DNA of 64,000 nt from the NCBI GenBank assembly GCA_025890175.1, contig JANPYM010000007.1, positions 1,802,209 through 1,866,208 on the forward strand, given 5' to 3'. The notes beneath the pieces are model-generated. The model was not told the origin of the DNA. It saw nothing but the letters and a program-made list of their open reading frames with translations, and did no database searches. The stretch is from Ciborinia camelliae (Eukaryota > Ascomycota > Leotiomycetes > Helotiales > Sclerotiniaceae). Below, piece by piece: positions 20,911 to 34,102 of the stretch. Numbering within the stretch: position 1 is the first letter of the stretch; the number at the start of each line of letters is the position of its first letter. A program made the translations under genes and the position numbers.

Positions 20911-22180
20911 TCAATAAAGTATATAAAATTCAGTATAATGCCGTACAATCCCAGACTATTATTGTTGTATTATTGTGAATAAGGTTATACTATGCATAGT
21001 AACAGTATGGGATTATATGATACGGATATAGGATTGGCGTGAAACGCTAATCGCATATACCCCACACGGTGAATGTATAATATTCACGTGTTTTTACAAC
21101 AATTATACCCAAAAAAGTCCAGACTAGACCAGATCAGACTAATCAACCCAACCGACGCCCGATTCTGCTTCACCATGTTCATCTTCATCGAGGTGGTCAA
21201 CTTCTACATTTGCGGTAATGCCGACTAGCTCATATCCTCTAACTGATCCTGTTGGGGGATGGAATGTGTTATATCGAGAACCTGTGAAGATGAAAAGGGT
21301 GGCGTAATAAAAAAATACACATAGATTCACCGCACCTCCCCATTCTTCGCCCTCTTTCAAAATTCTCCATACCCCCCTCTTCCACTCTACTTTTACGCCA
21401 TTCAACACTTGTAATCCAAGAACTTTCAAAAAATCCTATCAAACTGATCGCAAATAGTACCTCGTATTCACTTATCTACTCGCCCTCCCAAAAGCGTAAT
21501 GCTACTCAACCCACTACCTTCTTCAAGTAAGCCCAGAATCCCATTATCACAGACGCCTCAAGATTAAAAAATATCCAATTCTACCAAATAGCACTGATGG
21601 GAAAGAAATGTTACACGTATACGTCGGGGGGAAAAGAAAGCTCTAAAGGCTCGATAAATTGCTCCTCTGCATTCGCATTCCATACTTCGACAAGTTGTTC
21701 AAAAGTAGAATCCCGGAAGCCGTAACAAATGCTTTAACCTTCGTCACGCTGGTCCATGAAGTGCATACATCATGAAATCATTAGACACAATTTTGGCAAT
21801 TTTGTCTATGAGGTGGAGTGTTCTGGAAGATATTGATATGGAATGCGAGGATATAAGATGTGGATGGGAAAGGGATGAGAAGGGAATGACAATATGATAT
21901 ACTCATCCAATAACCTCTCGTCCCATCTTCCTACCTCACACTGACCCAAAGTCGACAAAATACTCCTTACACTTTCTCTCTCACATCTCAACCTAGCATC
22001 ACAAACTATGTCAAAATACCCTCACAGCACATGTGTAAGTTTTTTCATGTCTGCTCTCTGCGGCTTGGAGTTTGATCTCGAGAAATTGAAGTGTTTATAT
22101 AACTGGAAAGCGGGCAACAATCCTTTCCTGAATTCAATCTTATGTATAATAGTTTCTCAAACTAGAACACCATATCCAAT
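20911..22180. other. Intergenic DNA, no supported gene
   Basis: Ordinary composition. Short frames near 21139-21429 and 21806-21991 have no recognisable features. Confidence 0.4.
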
Positions 22181-22188
22181 GTTAATCG

Positions 22189-22828
22189 CAGTGTTCTACT
22201 TAGTATACTACCGTACAACGGTGGCGCGTATTGAGGATCTCATACGGTATATCGTACGTATGAAGAAGGAATTATACTACTTGCGTAGGTATTATCTAAT
22301 ACGGGTATTTATAAGGATATACTGAAATACTAGAAAAATACTGAAATACTAAAAAAACATTGAAATTCCTATATTGCATTATCGATTTTTGAAGCTATTC
22401 CCATTTTTGAAGCTATTCCCATTTTTGAAACTATTCCCATTTTTGAAGCTATTCCCATTTGAAGCTATTCCCATTTGAAACTATTCCCATTTTTGAAGCT
22501 ATTCCCATTTTTGAAACTATTCCCATTTTTGAAGCTATTCCCATTTTTGAAGCTATTCCCATTTTTGAAGCTATTCCCATTCGATTAATATTGCAAGGGA
22601 TTAATTGAAAAATAGGAATAGCTTCAAAATTAAAAATACAGCATATACCACACCAATAGAAATCCCGTATTTGCGTATCTTACCAATGGTATTCAATATT
22701 ATAATGATATGCAATATTTTCAATGGTATGGAATTCAATATCACATACCTAAATACGTATCAAAAATGTAGAACTTACCACTATACGGGCCCGTATACGG
22801 AATACGGGAAATACTAAGTAGAACACTA
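22189..22828. mobile_element. hAT-type MITE (640 bp) with internal minisatellite
   Basis: The terminal inverted repeats are CAGTGTTCTACTTAGTAT at 22189-22206 and the complement of TAGTGTTCTACTTAGTAT at 22811-22828, so 17 of 18 bases match. The element is flanked by an exact 8-bp direct repeat GTTAATCG (22181-22188 and 22829-22836). Ends of the form YAGTG and an 8-bp duplication define hAT elements. Many short TACGG/CCGTA motifs cluster just inside both ends, as expected for subterminal transposase sites. The interior has no transposase frame but holds an 11-copy minisatellite. Confidence 0.88.
22391..22580 (+). repeat. 18-bp minisatellite inside the hAT MITE (11 units)
   Basis: Eleven copies of GAA(G/A)CTATTCCCAT plus a T-spacer (usually TTTT, sometimes shorter) run head to tail. 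An additional inverted copy lies at 22607-22630, so the transcript could fold into a hairpin. Confidence 0.88.
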
Positions 22829-22836
22829 GTTAATCG

Positions 22837-25800
22837 TCCAAAAATAAAGAGACAAGTTTGAGAAAAGAAAATAGAAATATCCTTTCACTCTACTCCTAAA
22901 CCCTACGTTACATATGATTATTATTTGGTATCCTAAACTAATAAATCATGGGAAACAAATTGCTTCGTGAGTACGGCCCCGAACTGCCACGAGCTCTTAC
23001 TCCTTTCGCGTCAGATATGTACACTTCGATACTATATTGCTACTAGCAATATATAGTACCTTAAATAATATATAAGTAACTCCATTATCTTAGCATTAGT
23101 TTTTTTTTAAAAAAGAATGAATATGCCTGACTATCATGTTGATACACTAGTCATTCACTTTAGTTCAATTAGCGCCACAGAAACTATTTCCACCTCCACC
23201 AGATTCACCAATCCTCTCTTCCTGCTTACATCGGATGACTACATAAGCTCCTCCCTCTTTCTCTCTATATCGACAACACTCCAACAATAAAATATATGCA
23301 AGCCCTAGAGGCTACACCAGCGTCGCTTCTAAAATGATTTCTCATTTTTGCGAGTAAGTTAGCTTGTAATCGGTGGTTCAATTCTCCGTTGGAAATTGTA
23401 TCTGCCGAAGAAGTTGGAGCGGGAGAGGTCGGGACGTACTGTAAGCAGTGATAAGTGAGAAACTACAGTGGGGAGAAATTTTGGCGGTAAAGAGAAGAAC
23501 TATTCAACTATGTAAGTGCGCAACGAAACTTGAAGGCAGCAAAGAGAAATTATACAAAACCCTTCCCAAATATTCCCCAGCCAACATGAAAAATCTATTA
23601 ACACAATCAAGAAACTCCTTCTCCACAACCCTTGAATTCATGAGGTTTTCTGCAACTTTCTTACGTGTAGTTGGGAAGAATGATAGAAAAGTGGTAAAGT
23701 TTATAGCACAGAACATACATTTGTGGATAGGGAGAATATGAAGATGATTTCATGAACTATTCACCCAGCCCCAGATCCCCACGCCATCTCCTTCCCCCTC
23801 TCTCCATTCGCTTTTCAAAATCTTCCCCTCCCCTCCTTATGCACTTTACGAGTCCCATCGAAACACTTCAAGTTTCCAGGATAAATAGACATCTATAAGA
23901 TCAACAGAGTTCTGCAACCTTTTGCGGGTCTACCTCTCTTTTAACTTTGTTTTCTCCGGATTGTTTGGAAAAATGGTGGGAAGGGGGCGGCTTTTATAAA
24001 AAGATTTAGATGCCGAAAGCGAGGAGGAGAAGGGGGATTCACCACCCAACGTTTCCTCTTCGATTCACTAACCCCCCCTTTCTATATTCATTCACCCCAC
24101 CAAAAAGATTTACTCCACCTTTTCCATTTTCCATTTGCCCTTTCTTTTAGATATTCACTCACTTCCTGCCCATGCCCCTCTTTCCTTATTCATTACTTCC
24201 ATTTCCCCCTCGGCCTTCCTCTCTACTCAAACTCTTGCTACACACATAGATACTAATCTCCTTCTCAATACTTTCCAATTATTCAATCAGTGCGGCCACA
24301 ATTCGAAACTCAGTGACTTCGATTCGGGAAGGTATGGAAACACTGAAATCCGTGCATTTATTTGGGCCGTATTTCCCATTCACATTCACATTATAGATTC
24401 TCAATAAGAGTATAGAAAGAAAAAATCTGTTTGGCAATATTGTTGAGGAGATAAAAGATGACGATGGTGAAAACTAGTTGACAACAAAAATACAACAGTC
24501 ATCTCATTTTCATCAATTCATATCTCCAGGAAGCAATAGTTTCTGTCGTATCTGAAAAGAACGTTGTAGCGAGGCACAATATGTACATACGTAGGGGGGA
24601 CGGGCGACATTTTGGAAATGGTTGACATCTATTCCTGATTTACCAGTTGGTAGGCTGTTAGTAGAGAGTGTGTTTATACAACCCCTTTGCCTTTCGCTTA
24701 CCTGTACGATGTGGATTGAAGATCTAAACTGGGACTGCTTATAAGCAAGGTCCTAAGCTAATACTACGCTAGTATAGTCCCCATGTGACCTGATAAATCC
24801 ACCCCTGTTACTACCATTCCCCTCATTCGCCGCCTTATTCACTTTCCCCTGCATTCCGCCTCCAAATTAGAATAATGGAGTAATTGAGTTATCAAACCAA
24901 CATGGAATACCGAGGAAGCCGATATCCTGATTCTTGATTCTCCAGCTACAACAATCATTCATACAATGAGGCCCCATTGCTGTAAGAAGTGAATACCCAT
25001 TCACTTATCAAGCATCTTCGGATCCTCTCATAATCCTTTTCACATTCACCGTCTCATATTCCCCCCCTACTCCCTCCTTTTCCCATCTAACCCCTACCAC
25101 CAAGCACCCCCTTGTTCCCTCAACACACAAACATATGAACACGCCTCCCTTTCTCAGAGACATCCTCTTTAAAACAACAGGTGAAACTAGAAAGTTCAGG
25201 AAGATCTGCATAGGAAAGGAAACCCCATCCTTCCATCTATGGTGATGCCGAATACGCATTCATTTGATATCACTCCAGTGTCTGAGTGTATGACTGACGG
25301 TGGTATTTATAGTTCAAAATTTTAGATGCTCTGAATGATAGAATAGCGATGAATGACAATTGACAAGACTGATAATGATCGGATAGTTGATCAAGGTAAA
25401 TATACTACGAAATCGGATGCGAGTAGAATTAGATGGGTGTGTAAAATAAACCTAGGAGGCATCATAATCTTCGTCTCATCTCTTCATCCAAATCCAACCA
25501 TCCCATCTATCCCATCCCATCCCATCCCATCTCCAGCTATCCAAGAAAAAGCCACCTACAGTAGAGTAGCTGGCGCAGCCTCAGCCACTCCAGCCATTAC
25601 TCTGCCATGGTGTTTTCAGTTGCATGGGGGTTTAAAAATATATAAAGACCAATTTCACAGTATGTATCACGAGGACGACTTGGGAATGATTCTAATGCTA
25701 GAAGAAGGTACAGGATAGCTGAACCTTATATAGACCTAGGTAGCTGTACTGAACTGGCGCTAGTGCCTAGCGCATAGTACTAAGCGAATACTATACTTAG

Positions 25801-26257
25801 AACCTAATACTATAGGAATGAAGAGCATTCACCACCAGGCACGTGATCATAGGTCACGTGCTAGTCACGTGACCAGTACCCCTGTAACTTCGTCACACCA
25901 TGATCGTGTGAATTTTATAGATATGCGATGTAGCACAGGAGAAAAGGGGGGTGGTTTAGTGTATAAATCTACAAATGTACAAGTAATTAGTGAATGTAAC
26001 TAATGGGAGTGAATATCACTACTACTAAATTGGGCCCAACCCGTAACACCCACACTATACCCCTCATCCCTATCCCCTCATTCTCTCCGCTCACCGAGCA
26101 AAAGATTCTGCCATCGTCTGCTCCAGCACCCACTACCACCGCCGCATCTAGAAACGAGGGAGAGGAGAATTTGTTCGTAGAATTCACCCATTAACACCCT
26201 CCTCTCTACCCCTCCCACTCTACCCCCTCCCAATCTTTACCCCCTCCCAATCTTTAC
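22837..26257. other. Intergenic DNA, no supported gene
   Basis: CT-rich promoter-like tracts occur near 23760-24130. CATGTG/CACGTG motif groups lie at 24779-24790 and 25842-25872. A TCCCA repeat lies at 25497-25530. Short frames on both strands overlap and have no recognisable product. Nothing here can be called a gene. Confidence 0.4.
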
Positions 26258-26280
26258 NNNNNNNNNNCAATCTTTACCAT
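26219..26280 (+). repeat. ~17-bp tandem repeat interrupted by an assembly gap
   Basis: Copies of CCCCTCCCAATCTTTAC run into ten N characters (26258-26267) and continue as CAATCTTTACC on the other side. The N-run is a gap placeholder placed inside the repeat, so the true repeat number is unknown. Confidence 0.85.
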
Positions 26281-26690
26281 CTCCCCCTCCCCTACCATAC
26301 ACTGACTAAGGTAGGTAACTAACCCACCATCCCCAAACATAAAAAAGGCCATTCAACCCTCAAGAAGATTCATCACAATCCGTATAGCGATCAAGGATGC
26401 TTCTTTCGTAGGAAGACTCACTGCGGATCCGGATTCTGCGATTCTGCGATTCTGAGAGGATGCTGGATGTTTTATCTTTCCATCTACTTATCTATCCATC
26501 CACCGATAAATAAATGAATGTATTTCCCTCATTTCATATTTTTTGACCAATATATAAATACATATGAATGACATTGAAGAAGTATGAAAAGACAACAGTG
26601 AAATGATATGAAATAAAATAACATAAATTTGTATACAAATAAACGCCAGCAACCTATCTTTTCCTTTTAAAAAAATGATAGTAATATCTA

Positions 26691-27180
26691 CAGTGACCCA
26701 CAATGGAAAAAAGCCTGAACACAAAAATACACCAAAAATCGTCATTTTTCAACCTTTTCATTTTCAAATATTTATATAATGCTTTGATAAATCAATTTAA
26801 AATTTCAAATATATATTCATTTTTATATTAAATTAAATAAAAATAAAAAATTTTATTTTTAAAAATTTAATTGATCTTGATAATTAAAATTAAAATCGAA
26901 AATTTTCAAAAATTCTAAAAATGTTAAAAATCGCTAACAAAAACATTAAAAATCTGAACTTTTAAAATTAATCAATTTTAATCAGTTGGTTTAAGCTAAA
27001 AAAAATTATTAAAAATATTTTGCTAATTTTTAATTGATTATAATATAAATAATTATAAATATACAAAATTTGAAATAAATCGATACGATAATTAAAGAAT
27101 TATATTTAGTTGAAAAGGTTGAAAAATCGCTTTTTTTGGTGTGTTTGCACGTTTCGGCTTTTTTCCATTGTCTAGTACTG
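26691..27180. mobile_element. Tc1/mariner-type MITE (490 bp)
   Basis: Inverted ends of about 70 bp, roughly 80% alike, start CAGTGACCCACAATGG at 26691 and, on the other strand, CAGTACTAGACAATGG at 27180. Both share ACAATGGAAAAAAGCC and ATTTTTCAACCTTTTCA. Each end is bordered by TA (26689-26690 and 27181-27182). TA target sites and CAGT ends fit the Tc1/mariner group. The ~350-bp interior is almost pure A/T with no coding capacity, consistent with RIP decay of a deletion derivative. Confidence 0.8.
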
Positions 27181-27182
27181 TA

Positions 27183-30100
27183 GCATACATAAACAAATCC
27201 CGATATAATTCAAAATTAGTAGCTCAGTAACAATATCAGCGATAGCATCAGTAAAAAATAGCCTATAGTCAGTCTCTACAGCTACCTACCTATATTGAAG
27301 CGCTCTGGTTCTACCTGCAGCACAATTAGCATAAGTTAGATACCTATGATTCCGAAGAAACACCCCGAGAGTACTATTTTCATTTAAAGGGTTTCCGAAA
27401 AAAAAGCTCTTGAACATATTTCTGCTTGTATGGTAGGCGCATACTTACTCTAGAGGCCCAGAGAATTGAATGCTTTTAAAGAGAGGGGTGTGGAGGGTTT
27501 AGGGCATGGAAACTTGATTGGTGTACATGGTAGTGGTTAATAAAAATTTTCTGAAACTCATTCATGAATGTGAAGTTCATCTCATCTAATGATGCCTAGA
27601 ATACCAAAGGATGCCGCTGAAAGTGCAAGTGCCAGCCAGTGCTAGTGAACATCACAGAAGATGTGAGGTGAGATATTGGATATACATAGCCAAAAGAGGA
27701 TTTCTGTATATTTAAGTAGTTTGGGTACGTATTTTGTTAAATAATGATATGGGAATAAGGGAGATAGAAACCAGTATTGTACCGGAACACTCGTTCTCGA
27801 AGAGAGATGAATCAATCTTATCTTGATGAATATGTAAAGTACCGGTAATCCATGGGCACATTGCAGAACTGTATCCCATAGCATAGCACACACCATCATC
27901 GTATAAAGAACGCAACACTGGAAAAATATTTTCTTCACCACGCACCACCCACCACGCACCGCTATGAAGAGACAAATCATCAATCACTAGGGAGCACTAC
28001 GTGACATTACCACAAGCTACCACTACCCCTCAAGTTCCTGCCCGACGACATCATCCACCCACCCACCCACTCCCTCACATTCCCATTCCCATAACATCAC
28101 CTCACCTCACCTCGCCAGAACGATCCATCATCCATCATCCATCCCCCCATCCATCTCCATCCTCTTATCTACCGGCATCCACAACCACAACCACAAGCAC
28201 CACCTCCAAGCTTCCCCCCCGCCTCAAAAATTTCCTCTCCATCACGCGATACGATTCACGCCCACTCTCCCCCGATGAAGAAAGAAAAAGCCCCCCAAAA
28301 AATCAAAAAATCAATACATAGTACATAGTACATACATGCGAACGCAGCAATGCGGGGTAGATAAATTGGTCTCCATATGCATACATAACGCATTGCATTG
28401 CATAGATAACACTTGCCATCTCATCTCACACACGCCAAATCTCCATTCCATTGCATGATACTGCAAACGTGCAGTCTAGTAACGATGCAATTCATTCATC
28501 ATCCGTCCAATTGGTATCACATCTTCATCCAAAGTTCAGACTCACGATTCATGAACCCATGAACCGACATCCCCCCGATGCACGCATACATACTTATATA
28601 TATAGTACGTACGTACATGTATGGGTATGTATGTACTTACTATGTATGTGTGCTGCGTCCGTACCGTACCGTACCGTACATCAATCAATCCATCGTACCA
28701 AAATATGCAATGCAAATGCAAATGCAAATCTACTGCTCTGAGCTGCGCTGCGCTGCACCATAATGCATATCATCACATCACATCCATCATGCACTTGCAC
28801 TTTGCATTGCACTGATCAAGAAAACACAAACACAAACAAAAACAAAAACGAAAACCAAAACCAAAGAGAAGAAACACTATGGCGGCCGGGGTGAACACGA
28901 GATGAAATGAAACGGACATTCGGGAATCCTAACCCTAACTTTAAGTCTCAAAGTCAAGCACCGGATATTCATATATTCATATATATCGATATCTATGAAA
29001 ATACTACCTACCCCCGATGAACCATGATACGATACGATGAAGAAGAAAAACATATGACATCAAGACCCTTTTCACCTCTTTGCCTCTACCCCTTCACATT
29101 CACTCCTCCACCCCTTCTTCTATTCCCTTACCTATATATTCCATACTCTATATTCCATACTCTATACTCCATCCTGCGAATATTTGAAATTTGAAATATC
29201 CATCCAACGTCCAACTTCCAAGCCCTTATCCCATAACCCTTATCCCATAACCCATAACCCTTAATCCATATCCCACACTCCCCAACCCATCCATACTCTA
29301 AATTCCAATTCCCCCCTCAAATTTTTCTCAACACTATATATATAAAGGTATCATCCCTCAGATGCCAATTCCCATCAGCATAGCTATACAATACATTGCG
29401 TTACAATACAATACAATACAACCCATAACGTTGATCCCCCAACGCAAAATTAATCCCTATCCCTTCCTATCCATCAATAACCCAATCCCCATCCGTAACC
29501 CTATCCCTATCCACCCACACCCACACCCACCCACATAATATCTATCTATCCCCCTCAGTTTCCAGAGCGACGGACGAAAAAGTTCATAAAGTTACGAAAC
29601 CGCCGATGGTTGATCTGTGGTTAGTGATCAGACAGGAGTGAGTGCCTAGTGCTCAGTGCTCAGTGCTCAGCGCCCAGTGCTTATAGGTAAAGAAAGAAAG
29701 GGGGTACTGTACCTACTATCTACCTACGACCAAGATATTAACTACCTAGGTACAGTATGGACCTCCGTATAATATATGTCATATCATATCAGAATGAGAG
29801 ATGAAGTTGGCGACGAGCAAGCCTTCCTCACGATTCACATCAAACCACTCAATTTATCATTTTCCATTATTTAATTTCTAATTTCTTATTTCCCCCCAAA
29901 AAAACATCATCATCATTCCGCCATAATCCATATCCATCCATCCATCCATTCCGCTAAACTCTCCCTCTCAATAGTATATACCAATAGTATATAAACAAGC
30001 CACGGCGGTTTCCCCAGAGACCGACTGATATAAGAATTGATGAATGGATGATAATGAGTGGAAACGGACGGCAACTGAAAACCCTTCCAAACCCTTTCCA

Positions 30101-31175
30101 AACCCTTTCCAAACCCTTTCCAAAATATTCGACTTAGAAATCAGGAACGGGAGTTCGTGTTATGATTCATGATTCACGATTCGTTTTTGGATTCATGGTC
30201 GGTGTGCAACCGTGCAACCGTGCAAGTCTCGCGAGATATCATAATCATATCATAGGTAGGTACCTAGGATATCATATAGGATAGGGAGGGATATCATACC
30301 GGATAGGAAAAGAGACGAAAAGCCCCAGCTTTTCGACAAGCAAGCAGAGACCCAGACCAGACCATGCCAATGCCTCGCCATGCCAATGCCATACCATGAT
30401 ACCCGTGACCCGACCTAAAATACACCTAAAATACACCTAAAAGATACCGGTACAGGACATTCAAAATTTCAAAATTCAAAATTTCAAATCTCATCCAAAT
30501 TCCAATATACTGTACAGTACCTAGGTAGGTAGGTAAGTACCTAATCATCTGCGATGAATCCCAACTATTTATTGTACACTACCTACTGTATCTACACTAC
30601 TGTATCTACACTACTGTCCTGCGACTATTAATATTGTATCTTACATCCAAATGAAAATGCAAGATACATAGCACGAACCACCAAATTTCAACATTTGATC
30701 TCAAGCTTAGGTGAATTGAAAAGGTATATGTAGAAATGAAACCATTCATACCAGTGATGATGCTATACTGTAGATACTCCCCGTCTAATATGTATGTATG
30801 TATGTAACTTGTGAAGCATACTTAAACTAACTCGTACAGTACAGTGCGAGAAAAATCTTACATATAAAATTTATATTGCTATGATACGGAATACTGTACA
30901 TCAATCATCCATCCATCCATCCTACGGCAATGATGATGAATGAAAAAAAAAACCATCACGAGCCATTTGTCACCATCTCGGCCATACCCACCTATAGATT
31001 CATCGAATAAAGAGATCTGCTTAACCCCAGACTCTCATGGATCGGTCTCATCGCCACATAATTTGCGGCAAGAGTAGGAAGAGAAAAAAGACGGAAAGAA
31101 AAAAAATCTTCTCTACCACAGCAACGGCTTTGGAAACTCCACTTGGACCAAACTTATTATGATTAGAGGTCTTTA
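27183..31175. other. Low-complexity intergenic DNA, no supported gene
   Basis: From about 28.0 to 30.9 kb the sequence is dominated by short simple motifs: CCATC, ACCTAC, a run of GTACC units at 28659-28679, TGCAAA at 28706-28728, ACCCATA/CTTATCCC at 29220-29275, TACAA at 29395-29420 and CCAAACCCTTT at 30086-30121. There are no long frames. No known RNA was recognised. Confidence 0.4.
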
Positions 31176-34100
31176 GCAAAATTTCTTACGTTGCTATCTA
31201 TTACTAGTTATACTTAATACAATAGATAACCTGCCTAATATAACAGGGTAAATACCAAACTTTAAAAAAAAGGCTAAACTCTTTATAATTACCAAAATTG
31301 CTATAAAATAGATATAAGAAATAAAATTGATAAATTGTTAAAAGTGTTTTTTAAGTTTTTTAAATTATTATCTCTTAATCTAATATAGTATATAATTAAA
31401 TTGAAAATAGTTTCAATTTTATTAATATTGACAAAATTTATAATTTTAATCCCTTTCAAAAACACATTTTTTATTTTACAATTGTACAATTATTATTATT
31501 AATAATTTAATAAAAATATACCAAATTAAAATACGATATTCCCTTATTCTGAAAATACAAGTTTTATTTAATTTGATATATTCATTCCTTTAAAATCATT
31601 TAATAAGAAATAAATATCAAAATATATACAAATATTATCAATAATATTACTATTAATTAAACAATTATTTGTATTATCTATCTCCAATTTGATTCAATTG
31701 CTTTCTATTCAGAATATATTATAATCTGTAAACCCCGCAAATCATTTTAAAGCCCCCCCACAAACTTCAATCAAACCCAAACCTACCCCCTTTATCGATT
31801 TTACTTTTTATATCGATTTTACCCTTTGTATCGATTCTACCCTCTATATCAATCCTACCCTTTCTATTAATTTTACCCTCTCTATCAATTCTATTCTTTT
31901 TACTTTTACCCTTTTTATCGAATTTATTTTTTTTATCGAATTTACCCCCTTTTTCGAATTTACCCCCTCTTTCAAATTTATTTTTTTTTTTCAAATTTAT
32001 TTTTACCCCAAAACTTAATAATATCTCTGTACTTTTTTAATGTAAAAATTATTAGAATAATACATGCAAAACAAGTTATGTATATATAATAATTCAATTC
32101 AAAAATATATAAAAATCGAAAACAAAAATTACATTTTTTAATTAAATTAATAAATTTTATAATAAAAATATTAAAATATAAATATAAAAAAATTAAATTA
32201 AAGTTATAAATTTATAGATAACAATATATAAAAAAGTATTAATAGAGTATAATTTAAATGAAATTCGATTTGATAATTTTTTTGATATTATTTTCGATAA
32301 ATAAATTTCTATAATAAAATACTATAAAAACAAGATAAATATATATAAATATATTATTAAAAAAAAAAAAAAAAAAACTAAAAATATTAAATAATAAAAA
32401 CAAAATATATATATTATTATAAATCAAAAAAGGGTTTTAATAAATAAAAAAAAAAAAAATCTTTTTATAAATAATAAAATTGTATAAAATTTTAATAAAA
32501 ACTTTTTTAATAATAAAAACCCTTTTAATATAATTACTTTTATTTATTAAAAAAGATTTAATCCATAAATCGAAAATGCAAAATTACTTTAAAAACTCAT
32601 TAATATAATAATAAAAAAATAAAGTTCGAAAAAGAAAAAAGAAAAGAGATATATAGAAATAATATCATTTAAATAATTAAATAATAAATTAAAAAATTTG
32701 AAAATTAAATTTAAATTTTAAATTAATAAAATTAAAAATAAAATAATAAAAAAAGATAATTTAAATATATTTAAATCTAAAATAATAAAACAAATAGTAG
32801 ATCTTTTTAATAACATTAAATAAATTTATACTATAATTCTCTATTTATTTAATATAATATTAATATTTAAATACTTTTTTATTATAAAAAATTTGATTTT
32901 AAATCGATTTATATTTTTATCTTTATATTTTAAATATACCTAACAATTAATTAATAAAATTATTATTGTATAGTATATACCCATAAATTGATTTCCTACT
33001 TTTAAACTTTTCGAAAAAGTAATAAACTTTTATAATGATTTAACCCTTTCAAAGTATTATTTTACAATGATATATATAAAAGCAAAATGTATATTAAATT
33101 GCTTTTTTTGATTTGAGATATTATACCACTTTTTCTTTTTCTTATTCCTTTCAAATAAATATAATATTTTGTATATATTATTATATATAGGATTTCTATA
33201 TATATATAATAAATTCTTTTCGAATATAGTATTACAAATATTTTATTCAACTTTATTTTTTTACTATATTAATTAATTATTTATTAAATCGGGAAAAAGT
33301 TTTAATAATGAAAAAATCAAAAAATCAAAAATAATTATTATTTGCCATATTAGTTTATGTGTATATTTATACTTAAAATATATAATTTTTTAATTATAAT
33401 ATTTTCTTTTTAAATGATAGATTTTTTTGAATGTATTATTTACGAAATTATATATACAATTTATTTCAAAAGTAATAGATTTTATATTAATAACAAATTT
33501 TTATAAATATTAATAATTTTAAAATTGAAAATGTTATTATAATATTTTTTTAAAATATATAATAATATGTATATAAATATTATTAAATATTATAAAAAAC
33601 CAATTAGGGCTTTTTTTAAATATATTTGCAAAAATAATTAATCAAATTGGGTAACATAATCGTACACATACTACTACAAAAGCAATAATAAAATCAATAA
33701 TAACCTTTTTTTTATAAATAATAAAATAAAATTAAAATAAAAATATTAATCACAATAACTTTAATATTTAAAATCAAAAAAGTTTAAAAATATTTTTTGA
33801 TAACACTAATTTTAAATTAAAAACATTACATTAATATTAATAAAAAAAACGTTATTAATATTTATAATTAGGATTATTAATAACTACAATAATAACATAT
33901 ACAATCGTTAAAAAAAGTATATCCTCAAAATCTATTATTTTGAGTATTAATTAAAAATATAGCACTTACCAAATATAAATTTTGATAATAAATTGAAATA
34001 TTAATTAATATTGTATTATACTAAATTGGTAATAGCTTATTATACAAAGTTACACTAAATTAGCGTATAGCGTTAGAATTAATTAGTATGGAAATTTTGC
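31176..34100. mobile_element. AT-only degenerate element with short inverted ends (2.9 kb)
   Basis: About 2.9 kb is nearly all A/T and bounded by GCAAAATTTC at 31176 and its complement GAAATTTTGC ending at 34100. Each end is bordered by TA. Outside the borders the base composition returns to normal within a few tens of bases. I infer a TA-inserting DNA transposon (or a nest of repeats) destroyed by RIP. The inverted match is short (10-12 bp), so the classification is tentative. No open reading frame survives. Confidence 0.45.
31786..31990 (+). repeat. ~15-18-bp minisatellite (TATCGATTTTACCC type)
   Basis: About 12 diverged units resembling TATCGATTTTACCCTTT run in tandem inside the AT-only element. 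The apparent Lys/Gly-rich frame on the - strand is just the translation of this repeat. Confidence 0.75.
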
Positions 34101-34102
34101 TA

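Noticed and set aside
22375..22630. CRISPR-like repeat array
   Set aside because: Units are directly adjacent with only short T spacers, no unique spacers, inside a fungal transposon; it is a minisatellite.
31767..31994. Lys/Gly-rich 75-codon frame on the - strand
   Set aside because: It is the translation of an AT-rich minisatellite inside a decayed element.
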